A stretch of 64,000 nucleotides of DNA from Mercurialis annua (GCF_937616625.2 NC_065573.1:3425001-3489000), one strand, 5' to 3'. Counted from the stretch's first letter, positions 24,026 through 38,819 are shown. Numbers and translations are program-made. The notes: generated by a model not told the origin, from the sequence alone.

Positions 24026-24174
24026 AAATCCAAACGTTTCACCTTTTTGGCGATTGAAGCCAAACGTTTATTAACGTTACGGCTTAAATCTCTAAAAAGG
24101 TGAAACGTTTGGATTTGTTTCGTAAGGGTTTAAACGTTTGGTTTTGTTTCATAACCTTACAAAACCAAACGTTT
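24026..24174 (-). repeat. Strand-switch satellite cassette 6, best preserved
   Basis: Left hairpin: arms 24026-24061 and 24081-24116 (36 bp, three mismatches), loop 24062-24080. Right hairpin: AAACGTTTGGTTTTGT (24132-24147), loop TTCATAACCTT, perfect reverse complement at 24159-24174. The reversed part is 24081-24158. Confidence 0.95.
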
Positions 24175-24277
24175 CACCTATATTATCGATTTAAGCTAAG
24201 CGGTTATAAACGTTATGAAACAAATCCAAACGTTTCACCTTTTTGGCGATTAAAGCCACTCTTTTATAAACGTTACG

Positions 24278-24354
24278 GCTTAAATCGCTAAACACGTGAA
24301 ACGTTTGGATTTGTTTCGTAAGGTTCCAAACGTTTGGTTTTGTTTCATAACCTT
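24278..24354 (-). repeat. Strand-switch satellite cassette 7
   Basis: Only about 120 bp after the previous cassette ends. Has the AACACGTG variant; right loop followed by an A-run (CCTTAAAAAACC) that shortens the pairing. Confidence 0.9.
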
Positions 24355-24509
24355 AAAAAACCAAATGTTTCACCTTTTTTAGCGATTTACGACAAGCGTT
24401 TACAAACGTTACGAAACGAATCCAAATGTTTCAATTAAAAGCAAACGTTATGAAAGAAATCCAAACCTTTCACCTTTTTAGCGATTGAAGCCAAACGTTT
24501 ATTAACGTT

Positions 24510-24588
24510 ACGACTTAAATCGCTAAAAAAGTGAAACGTTTGGATTTGTTTAGTAAGGTTTTAAACGTTTGGTTTTGTTTCATAATAT
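24510..24588 (-). repeat. Strand-switch satellite cassette 8
   Basis: Second copy of the 23492 cassette, inside the 1018-bp duplication; identical in the parts I compared. Confidence 0.92.
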
Positions 24589-25098
24589 TACAAAACCAAA
24601 CGTTTCACCTATATTAGAGATTTCAGCCAAGCGTTTACAAATGTTACGAAACAAATCCAAACGATTCACCTTTTTAGCAATTTAAGACAAACGTTTACAA
24701 CGTTACGAAACAAATCCAAACATTTCACCTTATTAGCGATTTAAGCCGATCGTTTACAAATGTTACGAAACAAATCCAAACGTTTCACCTTTTGAGCAAT
24801 TTAAACCAATCGTTTACAAACGTTACGAAACAAATCCAAACGCACCTTTTTAGCAATTTAAGCCAAACGTTTACAAACGTTACGATACAAATCCAAACTT
24901 TTCACCTTTTTAGCGATTTAAGCCAAACATTTACAAACATTACAAAAGAAATCCAAACATTTCACCTTTTTAGTTAAGTCAAACATTTACAAACGTTACG
25001 AAACAAATCCAAATATTTCAATTTAAAGCAAACGTTATGAAAGAAATCCAAACGTTTCACCTTTTTGGCGATTGAAGCCAAACGTTTATTAACGTTAC

Positions 25099-25176
25099 GG
25101 CTTAAATCTCTAAAAAGGTGAAACGTTTGGATTTGTTTCGTAAGGGTTTAAACGTTTGGTTTTGTTTCATAACCTT
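25099..25176 (-). repeat. Strand-switch satellite cassette 9
   Basis: Second copy of the 24081 cassette (offset 1018), with both hairpins retained. Confidence 0.93.
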
Positions 25177-25295
25177 ACAAAACCAAACGTTTCACCTATA
25201 TTATCGATTTAAGCTAAGCGGTTATAAACGTTATGAAACAAATCCAAACGTTTCACCTTTTTGGCGATTAAAGCCACTCTTTTATAAACGTTACG

Positions 25296-25372
25296 GCTTA
25301 AATCGCTAAACACGTGAAACGTTTGGATTTGTTTCGTAAGGTTCCAAACGTTTGGTTTTGTTTCATAACCTT
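25296..25372 (-). repeat. Strand-switch satellite cassette 10
   Basis: Second copy of the 24278 cassette (offset 1018). Confidence 0.92.
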
Positions 25373-28090
25373 AAAAAACCAAATGTTTCACCTTTTTTAG
25401 CGATTTACGACAAGCGTTTACAAACGTTACGAAACGAATCCAAATGATTCAACTTTTTAGCAGTATAAGCAAAACGTTTACAAACGATACGAAACAAAAT
25501 CCAAACATTTCACCTTTTTAGCGATTTAAGCCGAACGTTTACAATTGTTATGAAACAAATCCAAACGTTTCACCTTTTAAGATATTTAAACCAAACATTT
25601 ACAAACGTTACGAAACAAATCCAAACGTTTCTCCTCTTTAGAGATTTAAGCAAAACGTTTACAAACGTTACGAAACAAATCCAAGCGTTTCACCATTTTA
25701 GCAATTTAAGCCAAACGTTTACAAATCCAAGCGTTTCCGCTTTTTAGCAATTTAAGCCAAACGTTTACAAACGTTACGAAACAAATCCAAACTTTTCCTT
25801 GTTTTAGCAATTTAAGCCAAACGTTTATAAACGTTACGAAACAAATCCAAACATTTCTTCTTTTTAGCAATTTAATTCGAACGTTTACAAACGTTACAAA
25901 AAGAATCCAAATGTGTCACCTTTATAACGATATAAGCCAAACGTTTAACCTTTTTAGCGATTTAAGCCGAACGTTTACAAACGTTACGAAACAAAACCAA
26001 ACGCTTCACCTTTTTAGCGATTTAAGCCAACCGTTTACAAATATTATGCAACAAATCAAAACGTTTAAAACGTTAGGAAACAAATCAAAGCGTTTCACGT
26101 TTTTAGCAATTTTATCTGAACGTTTACAATCCTTACGAAACAAAACCAAACTTTTCACCTTTTGAGCGATTTAAGCCAAATGTTTACAAACGTTACAAAA
26201 CAAATCTAAGTGTTTTACCTTTTTAGAAAATTTATGCCAAACGTTTACAAACGTTACGAAACATATCCAAGCGTTTCACCTTTTAAGCAATTTAAGCGAA
26301 ACGTTTACAAACGTTAGGAAACAAATCAAAACATTTCACCTTTTGTAGCGATTTAAGACAAACGTTTACAAACGTTACAAAACAAATCCACACGTTTTAC
26401 CTTTTTAGCGATTTAAGCCAAGCGTTTACAAACGTTTCGAAACAAATCCAAGCGTTTCACCTTTTTAGCAGTTTAAGCCAAACGTTTACAAATCCAAGAG
26501 TTTCCCCTTTTTAGCAATTTAAGCCAAACGTTTACAAACATTACGAAACAAATCCAAACATTTACTTGTTTTAGCAATTTAAGCCAAACATTTATAAACG
26601 TTACGAAGCAAATCTAAACATTTAACCTTTTTTGCAATTTAATTCGAACGTTTAACGATTTACGCCAAGAGTTTAACCTTTTAGCGATTTAAGCCGAATG
26701 TTTACAAACGTTACGAAACAAAACCAAACGTTTCACCTTCTTGGCAATTTAAACCAAGCGTTTCCAAATGTTACAAAAAAAAATCCAAACGTTTAAAACA
26801 TTACGAAACAAAGCCAACGTTTCACCTTTTTAGAAATTTAATATGAACGCTTATAAATGTTACGAAACAAAACCAAACGTTTCACCTTTTGAGCGATTTA
26901 AGCCAAACATTTACAAACGTTACGAAACAAATATAAGTGTTTTACCTTTTTAGCAATTTAAACGAAACGTTTACAAACGTTACGAAACAAATCCAAACGT
27001 TTCACCTTTTGTAGCGATTTTACCCAAACATTTACAAACGTTACGAAGCAAATCCACACGTTTCACCTTTTCAGCGATTTAAGCCAAACATTTACAAACG
27101 TTACGAAACAAATCCAAACGTTAAACCTTTTTAGCGAGCCAAACGTCTACAAACGTTACGAAACAAATCCAAACGTTTAACCTTTTTAGCGATTGAAGCC
27201 AAACGTTTACAAACGTTACGAAACAAAACCAAACGTTTCACCTTTTTAGCTATTTAAGTTAGACGTTTATAAACTTAGCAAACAAATCCAAACGTTTCAC
27301 ATTTTTAGCAATTTAAGCCACACGTTTACCAACGTAACGAAACAAAACCAAACGTTTAAAATGTTATGAAACCAATCCAAATGTATTACATTATTAGCGA
27401 TTTTAGCCAAAAGTTTTACAAACGTTACGAAAAAAGCCAAACGTTAACAAGCGTTACGAAACAAATCCAAGTGTTTCACCTTAGAAATTTTAGGCAAACG
27501 TTTATAAACGTTACAAAACAAATCCAAACGTTTCGCCTTTTTAGCGATTTACGCCAAACATTTACAATCATTACAAAACAAATCCAAACATTTCCCATTT
27601 TTGCGAATTAAGCCAAACGTTTAAAACGTTACGAAACAAATCCAAACGTTTGACCTTTTTAGCGATTTAAGCCAAACGTTTACAAACGTTACGAAACAAA
27701 TCCAAACGTTTTCCCTTTTGAGCGATTTAAGCCAAACGTTTACAAACTTTACGAAATAATTCCAAGCGTTTCACCTTTTTAGCAATTTAAGCCAAACGTT
27801 TACAAACATTACGAAACAAATCCAAACGTTTCGCCTTTTTAGCAATTTAAGCCAAACTTTTACAAACGTTACAAAACAAATCCAAACGTTTCACCGTTTT
27901 AGAGATTTAAGCCAAACGTTTACAAACGTTACGAAAGAAATACAAACATTTCACCTTTTAGTAATTTAAGTCAAACGTTTACAAACGTTACCAAACAAAT
28001 CCAAACGTTTCAATTTAAACCAAACGTTATGAAAAAAATTCAAACATTTCACTTGTTTAGCGATTTAAGCCAAACGTTTATAAACGTTAC

Positions 28091-28168
28091 ATCTTAAACC
28101 GCTAAAAAGGTGAAACGTCTGGGTTAGTTTCGAAAGGTTTTAAACGTTTGGTTTTGTTTCATAATCAT
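28091..28168 (-). repeat. Strand-switch satellite cassette 11
   Basis: First of a sub-type marked by AAACCGCTAAAAAGG and GTCTGGGTTAG, also seen at 33699, 36684 and 38820. The right loop is altered (ATAATCATAG), so pairing there is weak. Confidence 0.9.
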
Positions 28169-31100
28169 AGAAAACAAAACAATTCACCTTTTTATCGATT
28201 TAAGCCAAGCGTTTACAAACGTTACGAAACAAATTTAAACGATTCACCTTTTTAGCAATTTAAGCGAAACGTTTACAAACATTACGAAACAAATCCAAAC
28301 GTTTCACCTTTTTAGCAATTTAAGCAGAACATTTACAAATGTTCCGAAACAAATCGAAACGTTTCACCTATTAAGCATTTTTAGCCGAACGTTTACAAAC
28401 ATTACGAAACAAATCCAAACGTTTCACCTTTTCAGCGATTTAAGCCAAACATTTACAAGCGTTACGAAACAAATCCAAGCGTTTCACCTTTTCAGCAATT
28501 TAAGCCAAACGTTTACAATTCCAAGCGTTTCCCTTTTTAGCTATTTAAGCCAAACGTTTACAAACGTTACGAAACAAATATAAAGGTTTCACCTTTTTAG
28601 CGATTTAAGCCAAACGTTTAGAAACGTTACGAAACAAATCTGAATGTTTCCTTGTTTTAGCAATTTAAGCCAAACGTCTAGAAACGATACGAAACAAATC
28701 CAAAATTTTTTCCTTTTTAGCAATTTTATTTGAACGTTTACAAACGTTACGAAACAAATCCAAATGTGTCACCTTTATAGCGATTTAAGCAAAACGTTTA
28801 ATATTTTTAGCGATTTAAGCCGAACGTTTACAAAAGGTACCAAACAAAACCAAACATTTCACCTTTTTAGCGATTTAAGCCAAGCGTTAACAAATGTTAC
28901 GAAACAAATCAAAATGTTTTAACGTTACAAAACAAATCCAAGCGTTTCACCTTTTTAGCTATTTAAGCCAAACGTTTACAAACGTTACGAAACAAATCAA
29001 AGCATTTCACCTTTTAAGCAATTTAAGCCAAACATTTACAAACGTTACGAAACAAATCCAAACGTTTCACCTTTTGTAGCGATTTAAACAAAACGTTTAC
29101 AAACGTTACAAAACAAATCCACACGTTTCACCTTTTTAGCGATTTAAGCCAAACATTTACAACCGTTTCGAAATAAATCCAAACGTTTCACCTTTTTAGC
29201 GATTTAAGACAAACGTTTACAATTTTACGAAACAAATCAAAACGTATCGCCTTTCTAGTGATTTAAGCCAAACTATTACCAACTTTACGAAACAAATCCA
29301 AACGTTTCACCTTTTTGGCAATTTAAGCCAAACATTTATAAACTTTACAAAACAAATCCAAATGTTTCACATTTTTCGCAATTTAAGCCAAACGTTTACA
29401 AACGTAAAGGAACAAAACCAAACGTTTAAAACGTTACGAAAAAAATCCAAGCATTTTAAACTATTTGCGATGTAAGCCAAACATTTTACAAACGTTACGA
29501 AACAAAGCCAAACGTTTACAAGCGTTACTAAGCAAATCCAAGCGTTTTACATTTTTAGCAATTTAAGTCAAATGTTTATAAACGTTATAAAACAAATCCA
29601 AACGTTTCCCATTTTTTGCGATTTATGCCAAACGTTTACAAACGTTACAAAACAAATCCAAACGTCTCACCTTTGTAGCGATTTAAACCAAACGTTTACA
29701 AATGTTACGAAACAAATCCAAACGTTTCCCATTTTACAGGTTTAAGTCAAACGTTTAAAACATTGCGAAATAAATACAAATGTTTGACCTTTTTAGCGAT
29801 TTAAGCCAAACGTTTACAAACGTTACAAAACAAATCCAAACGTTTTACCTTTTTAGCGATTTAAGCCAAACGTTTACAAATGTTACGAAACAATTCCAAG
29901 CGTTTCACCATTTTAGCAATTTAAGAAAAACTTTTACAAACGCTATGAAACAAATTCAAGCGTTTCACCTTTTTAGCGATTTAAGCCAATCTTTTACAAA
30001 CGTTACAAAACAAATCCAAACATTTCATTTAGCAATTTATGCCAAACGTTTACAAACGTTAGGAAACAAATCCAAACGTTTCGCCTTTTTAGCGATTTAA
30101 GCCAAACGTTTACAAACGCAACAAAACAAATCTAAACGTTTCCCCTTTTCAGCAATTTAAGCCAAACGTTTACAAATCCAAGCGTTTCCCTTTTTAGCAA
30201 TTTAACCCAAACGTTTACAAACGTTACGAAACAAATCCAAAGGTTTCACCCTTTTAGCGATTTAAGCCAAACGTTTAGAAGCGTTACGAAACAAATCCGA
30301 ATGTTTTCTTGTTTTAGCAATTTAAGCCAAACGTTTAGAAACGATACGAAACAAATCCAAACATTTCTCCTTTTTAGCAATTTAATTTGAACGTTTACAA
30401 ACGTTACGAAACAAATCCAAACGTGTCACCTTTATAGCGATTTAAGCAAAACGTTTAATCTTTTTAGCGATTTAAGCCGAACGTTTACAAAAGTTACGAA
30501 ACAAAACCAAACATTTCACCTTTTTAGCTATTTAAGCCAAGCGTTTACAAATGTTACGAAACAAATCCAAACGTTTATAACGTTACAAAACAAATCCAAG
30601 CGTTTCAGCTTTTTAGCAATTTAAGCCAAACGTTTACAATCGTTACAAAACAAATCCAAATGTTTCCCATTTTTGTGATTTAAGCCAAACGTTTAAAACG
30701 TTACGAAACAAATCCAAACGTTTGACCTTTTTAGCGATTTAAGCCAAACATTTACAAACATTACAAAACAAATCCAAACGTTTCACCTTTTTAGTGATTT
30801 AAGCCAAACGTTTTCAAACGTTAAGAAATAATTCCAAGCGTTCCATCTTTTTAGCAATTTAAGCCAAACGTTTACAAACATTACGAAACAAATCCAAACG
30901 TTTCACCTATTAAGCCATTTTAATCGAACGTTTACAAACGTTACGAAATAAATCCAAACGTTTTACCTTTTTAGCGATTTAAGCCAAACGTTTACAAGCG
31001 TTACGAAACAAATCCAAGCGTTTCACCTTTTCAACAATTTAAGCCAAACGTTTACAAATCCAAGCGTTTCCCTTTTTAGCAATTTAAGCAAACGTTTACA

Positions 31101-33698
31101 AATGTTACGAAACAAATCCAAAGGTTTCACATTTTTAGCTATTTAAGCCAAACGTTTAGAAACGTTACGAAACAAATCCGAATGTTTCCTTGTTTTAGCA
31201 ATTTAAGCCAAACGTCTAGAAACGATACGAAACAAATCCAAACATTTTTCCTTTTTAGCAATTTTATTTGAACGTTTACAAACGTTACGAAACAAATCCA
31301 AATGTGTCACCTTTATAGCGATTTAAGCAAAACGTTTAATCTTTTTAGCGATTTAAGCCGAATTTTACAAAAGTTACGAAACAAAACCAAACATTTCACC
31401 TTTTTAGCGATTTAAGCCAAGCGTTTACAAATGTTACGAAACAAATCAAAACGTTTTAACGTTACAAAACAAATCCAAACGTTTCACCTTTTTAGCTATT
31501 TAAGCCAAACGTTTACAAACGTTACGAAACAAATCAAAGCGTTTCACCTTTTAAGCAATTTAAACCAAACGTTTACAAACGTTACGAAACAAATCCAAAC
31601 ATTTCACCTTTTGTAGCGATTTAAACCAAACGTTACAAAACAAATCCATACGTTTCACCATTTTAGCGATTTAAGCCAAACGTTTACAAATGTTTCGAAA
31701 TAAATCCAAACGTTTCACCTTTTTAGCGATTTAAGACAAAAGTTTACAATTTTTCGAAACAAATCAAAACGTATCGCCTTTTTAGCGATTTAAGCCAAAC
31801 TTTTACCAACTTTACGAAACAAAACCAAACGTTTCACCTTTTTAGCAATTTAAGCCAAACATTTATAAACTTTACAAAACAAATCCAAACGTTTCACATT
31901 TTACGCAATTTAAGCCAAACATTTACAAACGTAAAGGAACAAAACCAAACGTTTAAAACGTTACGAAAAAAATCCAAGCGTTTTACACTATTTGCGATGT
32001 AAGCCAAACATTTAACAAACGTTACGAAACAAAGCCAAACGTTTACAAGCGTTACCAAACAAATCCAAGCGTTTTACATTTTTAGCAATTTAAGTCAAAT
32101 GTTTATAAACGTTATAAAACAAATCCAAACGTTTCCCATTTTTTGCGATTTATGCCAAACGTTTACAAACGTTACAAAACAAATCCAAACGTCTCACCTT
32201 TGGAGGGATTTAAACAAAACGTTTACAAATATTACGAAACAAATCCAAACGTTTTCCATTTTACAGATTTAAGTCAAACGTTTAAAACGTTGCGAAATAA
32301 ATACAAATGTTTGACCTTTTTAGCAATTTAAGCCAAACGTTTACAAACGTTACAAAACAAATCCAAACGTTTCACCGTTTTAGCGATTTAAGCCAAACGT
32401 TTACAAACGTTACGAAACAATTCCAAGTGTTTCACCATTTTAGCAATTTAAGAAAAACTTTTACAAACGCTATGAAACAAATTCAAGCGTTTCACCTTTT
32501 TAGCGATTTAAGCCAATCTTTTACAAACGTTACAAAACAAATCCAAACATTTCACCTTTCTAGCAATTTATGCCAAATGTTTACAAACATTAGGAAACAA
32601 ATCCAAACATTTCACCTTTTTAGCGATTTAAGCCAAACGTTTACAAACGCTACAAAACAAATCTAAAAGTTTCCTCTTTTCAGCAATTTAAGCCAAACGT
32701 TTACAAACGTTACGAAACAAATCCAAAGGTTTCACATTTTTTTCGATTTAAGCCAAACGTTTAGAAACGTTACGAAACAAATCTGAATGTTTCCTTGTTT
32801 TAGCAATTTAAGCCAAACGTTTAGAAACGATACGAAACAAATCCAAACATTTCTCCTTTTTAACAATTTAATTTAAACGTTTACAAACGTTACGAAACAA
32901 ATCCAAACGTGTCACCTTTATAGCGATTTAAGCAAAACGTTTAATCTTTTTAGCGATTTAAGCCGAACGTTTACAAAATTTACGAAACGAAACCAAACAT
33001 TTCACCTTTTTAGCGATTTAAGCCAAGCGTTTACAAATGTTACGAAACAAATCCAAACGTTACAAAAAAATCCAAGCGTTTCACCTTTTTAGCAATTTAA
33101 GCCAAACGTTTACAATCGTTTCAAAACAAATCCAAATGTTTCCCATTTTTGTGATTTAATCCAAACGTTTAAAACGTTACAAAACAAATCCAAACGTTTG
33201 ACCTTTTTAGCGATTTAAGCCAAACATTTACAAACGTTACAAAACAAATCCAAACGTTTCACCTTTTTAGTGATTTAAGCCAAACGTTTACAAACGTTAG
33301 GAAATAATTTCAAGCGTTCCACCTTTTTAGCAATTTAAGCCAAACGTTTACAAACATTACGAAACAAATCCAAACGTTTCGCCTTTTTAGCAATTTAAGC
33401 CAAACTTTTACAAACGTTACAAAACAAATCCAAAAATTTCGCCTTTTTAGAGATTTAAGCCAAACGTTTACAAAAGTTACGATACAAATCCAAATGTTTA
33501 ACCTTTTTAGCAATTTAAGCCAAACGTTTACAAACGTTACGAAAGAAATCCAAACATTTCACCTTTTAGTAATTTAAGTCAAACGTTTACAAACGTTACA
33601 AAACAAATCCAAACGTTTCAATTTAAACCAAACATTATGAAAAAAATCCAAACGTTTCACCTGTTTAGCGATTTAAGCCAAACGCTTATAAACGTTAC

Positions 33699-33775
33699 GT
33701 CATAAACCGCTAAAAAGGTGAAACGTCTGGGTTAGTTTCGTAAGGTTTAAACGTTTGGTTTTATTTCATAACCTT
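33699..33775 (-). repeat. Strand-switch satellite cassette 12
   Basis: GTCTGGGTTAG sub-type; one base shorter in the GGTTTAAACG run than its relatives. Confidence 0.9.
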
Positions 33776-36683
33776 ACAAAACAAAACGATTCACCTTTTT
33801 ATCGATTTAAGCCAAGCGTTTACAAACGTCACGAAACAAATTTAAACGATTCACCTTTTTAGCAATTTAAGCCAAATGTTTACAAACGTTACGAAACAAA
33901 TCCAAACGTTTCACCTTTTTAGCAATTTAAGCAGAACATTTACAAATGTTACGAAAAAAATCCAAACGTTTCACCTATTAAGCAATTTTAACCGAACGTT
34001 TACAAACGTTACGAAACAAATCCAATCGTTTCACCTTTTTAGCGATTTAAGCCAAACATTTACAAGCGTTACGAAACAAATCCAAGCGTTTCACCTTTTC
34101 AGCAATTTAAGCCAAACGTTTACAAATCCAAGTGTTTCCCTTTTTAGCAATTTAAGTCAAACGTTTACAAACGTTACGAAACAAATCCAAAGGTTTTACC
34201 TTTTTAGCGATTTAAGCCAAACGTTTAGAAACGTTACGAAACAAATCCGAATGTTTCCTTGTTTTAGCAATTTAAGCCAAACGTCTAGAAACGATACGAA
34301 ACAAATTTAAACATTTTTCCTTTTTAGCAATTTTATTTGAACGTTTACAAACGTTACGAAACAAATCCAAATGTGTCACCTTTATAACGAGTTAAGCAAA
34401 ACGTTTAATCTTTTTAGCGATTTAAGCCGAATGTTTACAAAAGCTACGAAACAAAACCAAACATTTCACCTTTTCAGCGATTTAAGCCAAGCGTTTACAA
34501 ATGTTACGAAACAAATCAAAACGTTTTAACGTTACAAAACAAATCCAAGTGTTTCACCTTTTTAGCTATTTAAGCCAAACGTTTACGAACGTTATGAAAC
34601 AAATCAATGCGTTTCACCTTTTAAGCAATTTAAGCCAAACGTTTACAAAAGTTACGAAACAAATCCAAACGTTTCACCTTTTGTAGCGATTTAAACCAAA
34701 CGTTTACAAACGTTTCAAAACAAATCCACACATTTCACCTTTTTAGCGATTTAAGCCAAACGTTTACAAACGTTTCGAAATAAATCCAAATGTTTCACCT
34801 TTTTAGCGATTTAAGACAAACGTTTACAATTTTACGAAACAAATCAAAACGTATCGCCTTTTTAGCGATTTAAGCCAAACTTTTACCAACTTTACGAAAC
34901 AAAACCAAACGTTTCACCTTTTTAGCAATTTAAGCCAAACATTTATAAACTTTACAAAACAAATCCAAACGTTTCACATTTTACGCAATTTAAGCCAAAC
35001 GTTTACAAATGTAAAGGAACAAAACCAAACGTTTAAAACGTTACGAAAAAAATCCAAGCGTTTTACACTATTTGCGATGTAAGCCAAAGGTTTTACAAAC
35101 GTTACGAAACAAAGCCAAACGTTTACAAGCGTTACTAAACAAATCCAAGCGTTTTACATTTTTAGCAATTTAAGTCAAATGTTTATAAACGTTATAAAAC
35201 AAATCCAAACGTTTCACATTTTTTGCGATTTATGCCAAACGTTTACAAACGTTACAAAACAAATCTAAACGTCTCACCTTTGGAGGGATTTAAACCAAAC
35301 GTTTACAAATGTTACGAAACAAATCCAAACGTTTCCCATTTTACAGATTTAAGTCAAACGTTTAAAACGTTGCGAAATAAATACAAATGTTTGACCTTTT
35401 TAGCAATTTAAGCCAAACGTTTACAAACGTTACAAAACAAATCCAAATGTTTCACCTTTTTAGCGATTTAAGCCAAACGTTTACAAACGTTACGAAACAA
35501 TTCCAAGTGTTTCACCATTTTAGCAATTTAAGAAAAACTTTTACAAACGCTATGAATTAAATTCAAGCGTTTCACCTTTTTAGCGATTTAAGCCAATCTT
35601 TTACAAACGTTACAAAACAAATCCAAACATTTCACCTTTTTAGCAATTTATGCCAAACGTTTACAAACATTAGGAAACAAATCCAAACATTTCACCTTTT
35701 TAGCGATTTAAGCCAAACGTTTACAAACGCTACAAAACAAATCTAAAAGTTTCCTCTTTTCAGCAATTTAAGCCAAACGTTTACAAATCCAAGCGTTTCC
35801 CTTTTTAGCAGTTTAAGCCAAACGTTTACAAACGTTACGAAACAAATCCAAAGGTTTCACCTTTTTAGCGATTTAAGCCAAACGTTTAGAAACGTTACGA
35901 AACAAATCCGAATGTTTCCTTGTTTTAGCAATTTAAGCCAAACGTTTAGAAACGATACGAAACAAATCCAAACATTTCTCCTTTTTAGCAATTTAATTTG
36001 AACGTTTACAAACGTTACGAAACAAATCCAAACGTGTCACCTATATAGCGATTTAAGTAAAACGTTTAATCTTTTTAGCGATTTAAGCCGAACGTTTACA
36101 AAAGTTACGAAACAAAACCAAACATTTCACCTTTTTAGCGATTTAAGACAAGCGTTTACAAATGTTACCAAACAAATCCAAACATTTATAACGTGACAAA
36201 ACAAATCCAAGTGTTTCACCTTTTTAGCAATTTAAGCCAAACGTTTACAATCGTTACAAAACAAATTCAAATGTTTCCCATTTTTGTAATTTAATCCAAA
36301 CGTTTAAAACGTTACGAAACAAATCCAAACATTTGACCTTTTTAGCGATTTAAGCCAAAATTTTACAAACGTTATGAAACAAATCCAAACGTTTCGCCTT
36401 TTTAGCAATTTAAGCCAAAGTTTTACAAACGTTACAAAACAAATCCAAACGTTTCACCTTTTTAGAGATGTAATCCAAACGTTTACAAAAGTTACGATAC
36501 AAATCCAAATGTTTCACCTTTTTAGCGATTTAAGCCAAACGTTTACAAACGTTACGAAAGAAATCCAAACATTTCACCTTTTAGTAATTTAAGTCAAACG
36601 TTTACAAACGTTACAAAACAAATCCAAACGTTTCAATTTAAACCAAACATTATGAAAAAAATCCAAACGTTCATAAACGTTAT

Positions 36684-36761
36684 GTCATAAACCGCTAAAA
36701 AGGTGAAACGTCTGGGTTACTTTCGTAAGGTTTTAAACGTTTGGTTTTGTTTGATAACCTT
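36684..36761 (-). repeat. Strand-switch satellite cassette 13
   Basis: GTCTGGGTTAC variant. The left flank is shortened: forward monomer ends AAACGTTCATAAACG directly after CCAAACG. Confidence 0.88.
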
Positions 36762-38819
36762 ACAAAACAAAATGATTCACCTTTTTATCGATCTAAGCCA
36801 AGCGTTTACAAACGTTATGAAACAAATTTAAACGATTCACCTTTTTAGCAATTTAAGGCAATCGTTTACAAACGTTACGAAATAAATCCAAACGTTTCAC
36901 CTTTTTAGCAATTTAAGCAGAACATTTACAAATATTACGAAACAAATCAAAATGTTTCACCTTTTAAGCAATTTTAGCCAAACGTTTACAAACGTTACGA
37001 AACAAATCCAAACGTTTCCTTTTTAGTGATTTAAGCAAAACATTTGCAAGCGTTACGAAACAAATCCAAGCGTTTCACCTTTTCAGCAATTTAAGCCAAA
37101 CGTTTACAAATACAAGTGTTTCCCTTTTTAGCAGTTTAAGCCAAACGTTTACAAATGTTACGAAACAAATCCAAAGGTTTCACCTTTTTAGCGATTTAAG
37201 CCAAACGTTTAGAAACGTTACGAAACAAATCTGAATGTTTCCTTGTTTTAGCAATTTAAGCCAAACGTTTAGAAACGATACGAAACGAATCCAAACATTT
37301 CTCCTTTTTAGCAATTTAATTTGAACGTTTACAAACGTTACGAAACAAATCCAAACGTGTCACCTTTATAGCGATTTAAGCAAAACGTTTAATCTTTTTA
37401 GCGATTTAAGCCGAACGCTTACCAAAGTTACGAAACAAAACCAAACATTTCACCTTTTTAGCGAGTTAAGCCAAGCGTTTACAAATGTTACGAAACAAAT
37501 CCAAACGTTTATAACGTTACAAAACAAATCCAAGCGTTTCACCATTTTAGCAATTTAAGCCAAACATTCACAAACGTTACGAAACAAATCAAAGCGTTTC
37601 ACCTTTTAAGCAATTTAAACCAAACGTTTACAAACATTACGAAACAAATCCAAACGTTTCACCTTCTGTAGCAATTTAAACCAAACGTTTACAAACGTTA
37701 CAAAACAAATCCACACGTTTCACCTTTTTAGCGATTTGAGCCAAACGTTTACAAACATTTCGAAACAAATCCAAACGTTTCACCTTTTTAGCGATTTAAG
37801 CCAAACGTTTACCAACGTTACGAAACAAAACCAAACATTTCATCTTTTTAGCGATTTAAGCCAAACTTTTATAAACTTTATAAAAGAAATCCAAACGTTT
37901 CACATTTTAAGCAATTTAAGCCAAACGTTTACAAACGTAACCAAACAAAACCAAACATTTAAAACGTTACGAAAAAAATCCAAACGTTTTACATTATTTG
38001 CGATTTAAGCCAAACGTTTTACAAACGTTACGAAACAAAGCCAAACTTTTACAAGCGTTACTAAACAAATCCAAGCGTTTTACATTTTTAGCAATTTAAG
38101 TTAAATGTTTATAAACGTTATAAAACAAATCCAAATGTTTCACATTTTTAGCGATTTATGCCAAACGTTTACAAACGTTACAAAACAAATCCAAACGTCT
38201 CACCTTTTTAGTTATTTAAACCAAACGTTTACAAACGTTACGAAACAAATCCAAACGTTTTACCTTTTTAGCGATTTAAGCAAAACTTATACAAACGCTA
38301 TGAAACAAATTCAATCGTTTCACCTTTTTAGCGATTTAAGCCAAACTTTTACAAACATTACAAAACAAATCCAAACGTTTCACCTTTTTAGAAATTTATG
38401 CCAAACGTTTACAAAAGTTAGGAAACAAATCCAAACGTTTCACCATTTTAGCAATTGAAGCAAAACTTTGACAAACGCTATGAAACAAATTCAATCGTTT
38501 CACCTTTTTAGCGATTTAAGCCAAACTTTTATAAACGTTACAAAACAAATCCAAACGTTTCACCTTTTTCGAGATGTAATCCAAACGTTTACAAAAGTTA
38601 CGATACAAATCCAAATGTTTCACCTTTTTAGCGATTTAAGCCAAACGTTTACAAACGTTACGAAAGAAATCCAAACATTTCACCTTTTAGTAATTTAAGT
38701 CAAACGTTTACAAACGTTACAAAACAAATCCAAACGTTTCAATTTAAACCAAACATTATGAAAAAAATCCAAACGTTTCACCTGTTTAGCGATTTAAGCC
38801 AAACGTTCATAAACGTTAT

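Larger units (their letters stand above)
23403..25438. repeat. Recent 1018-bp tandem duplication in satellite
   Basis: Copy one 23403-24420, copy two 24421-25438, differing at only a few bases (for example CAATTTAAAGC against CAATTAAAAGC near 23416/24434, and CACCTTTTTAGCG against CACCTTATTAGCG). 1018 is not a multiple of 60, because each copy includes length-variant monomers and three cassettes. The two copies encode identical spurious 61- and 63-codon frames. Confidence 0.95.
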
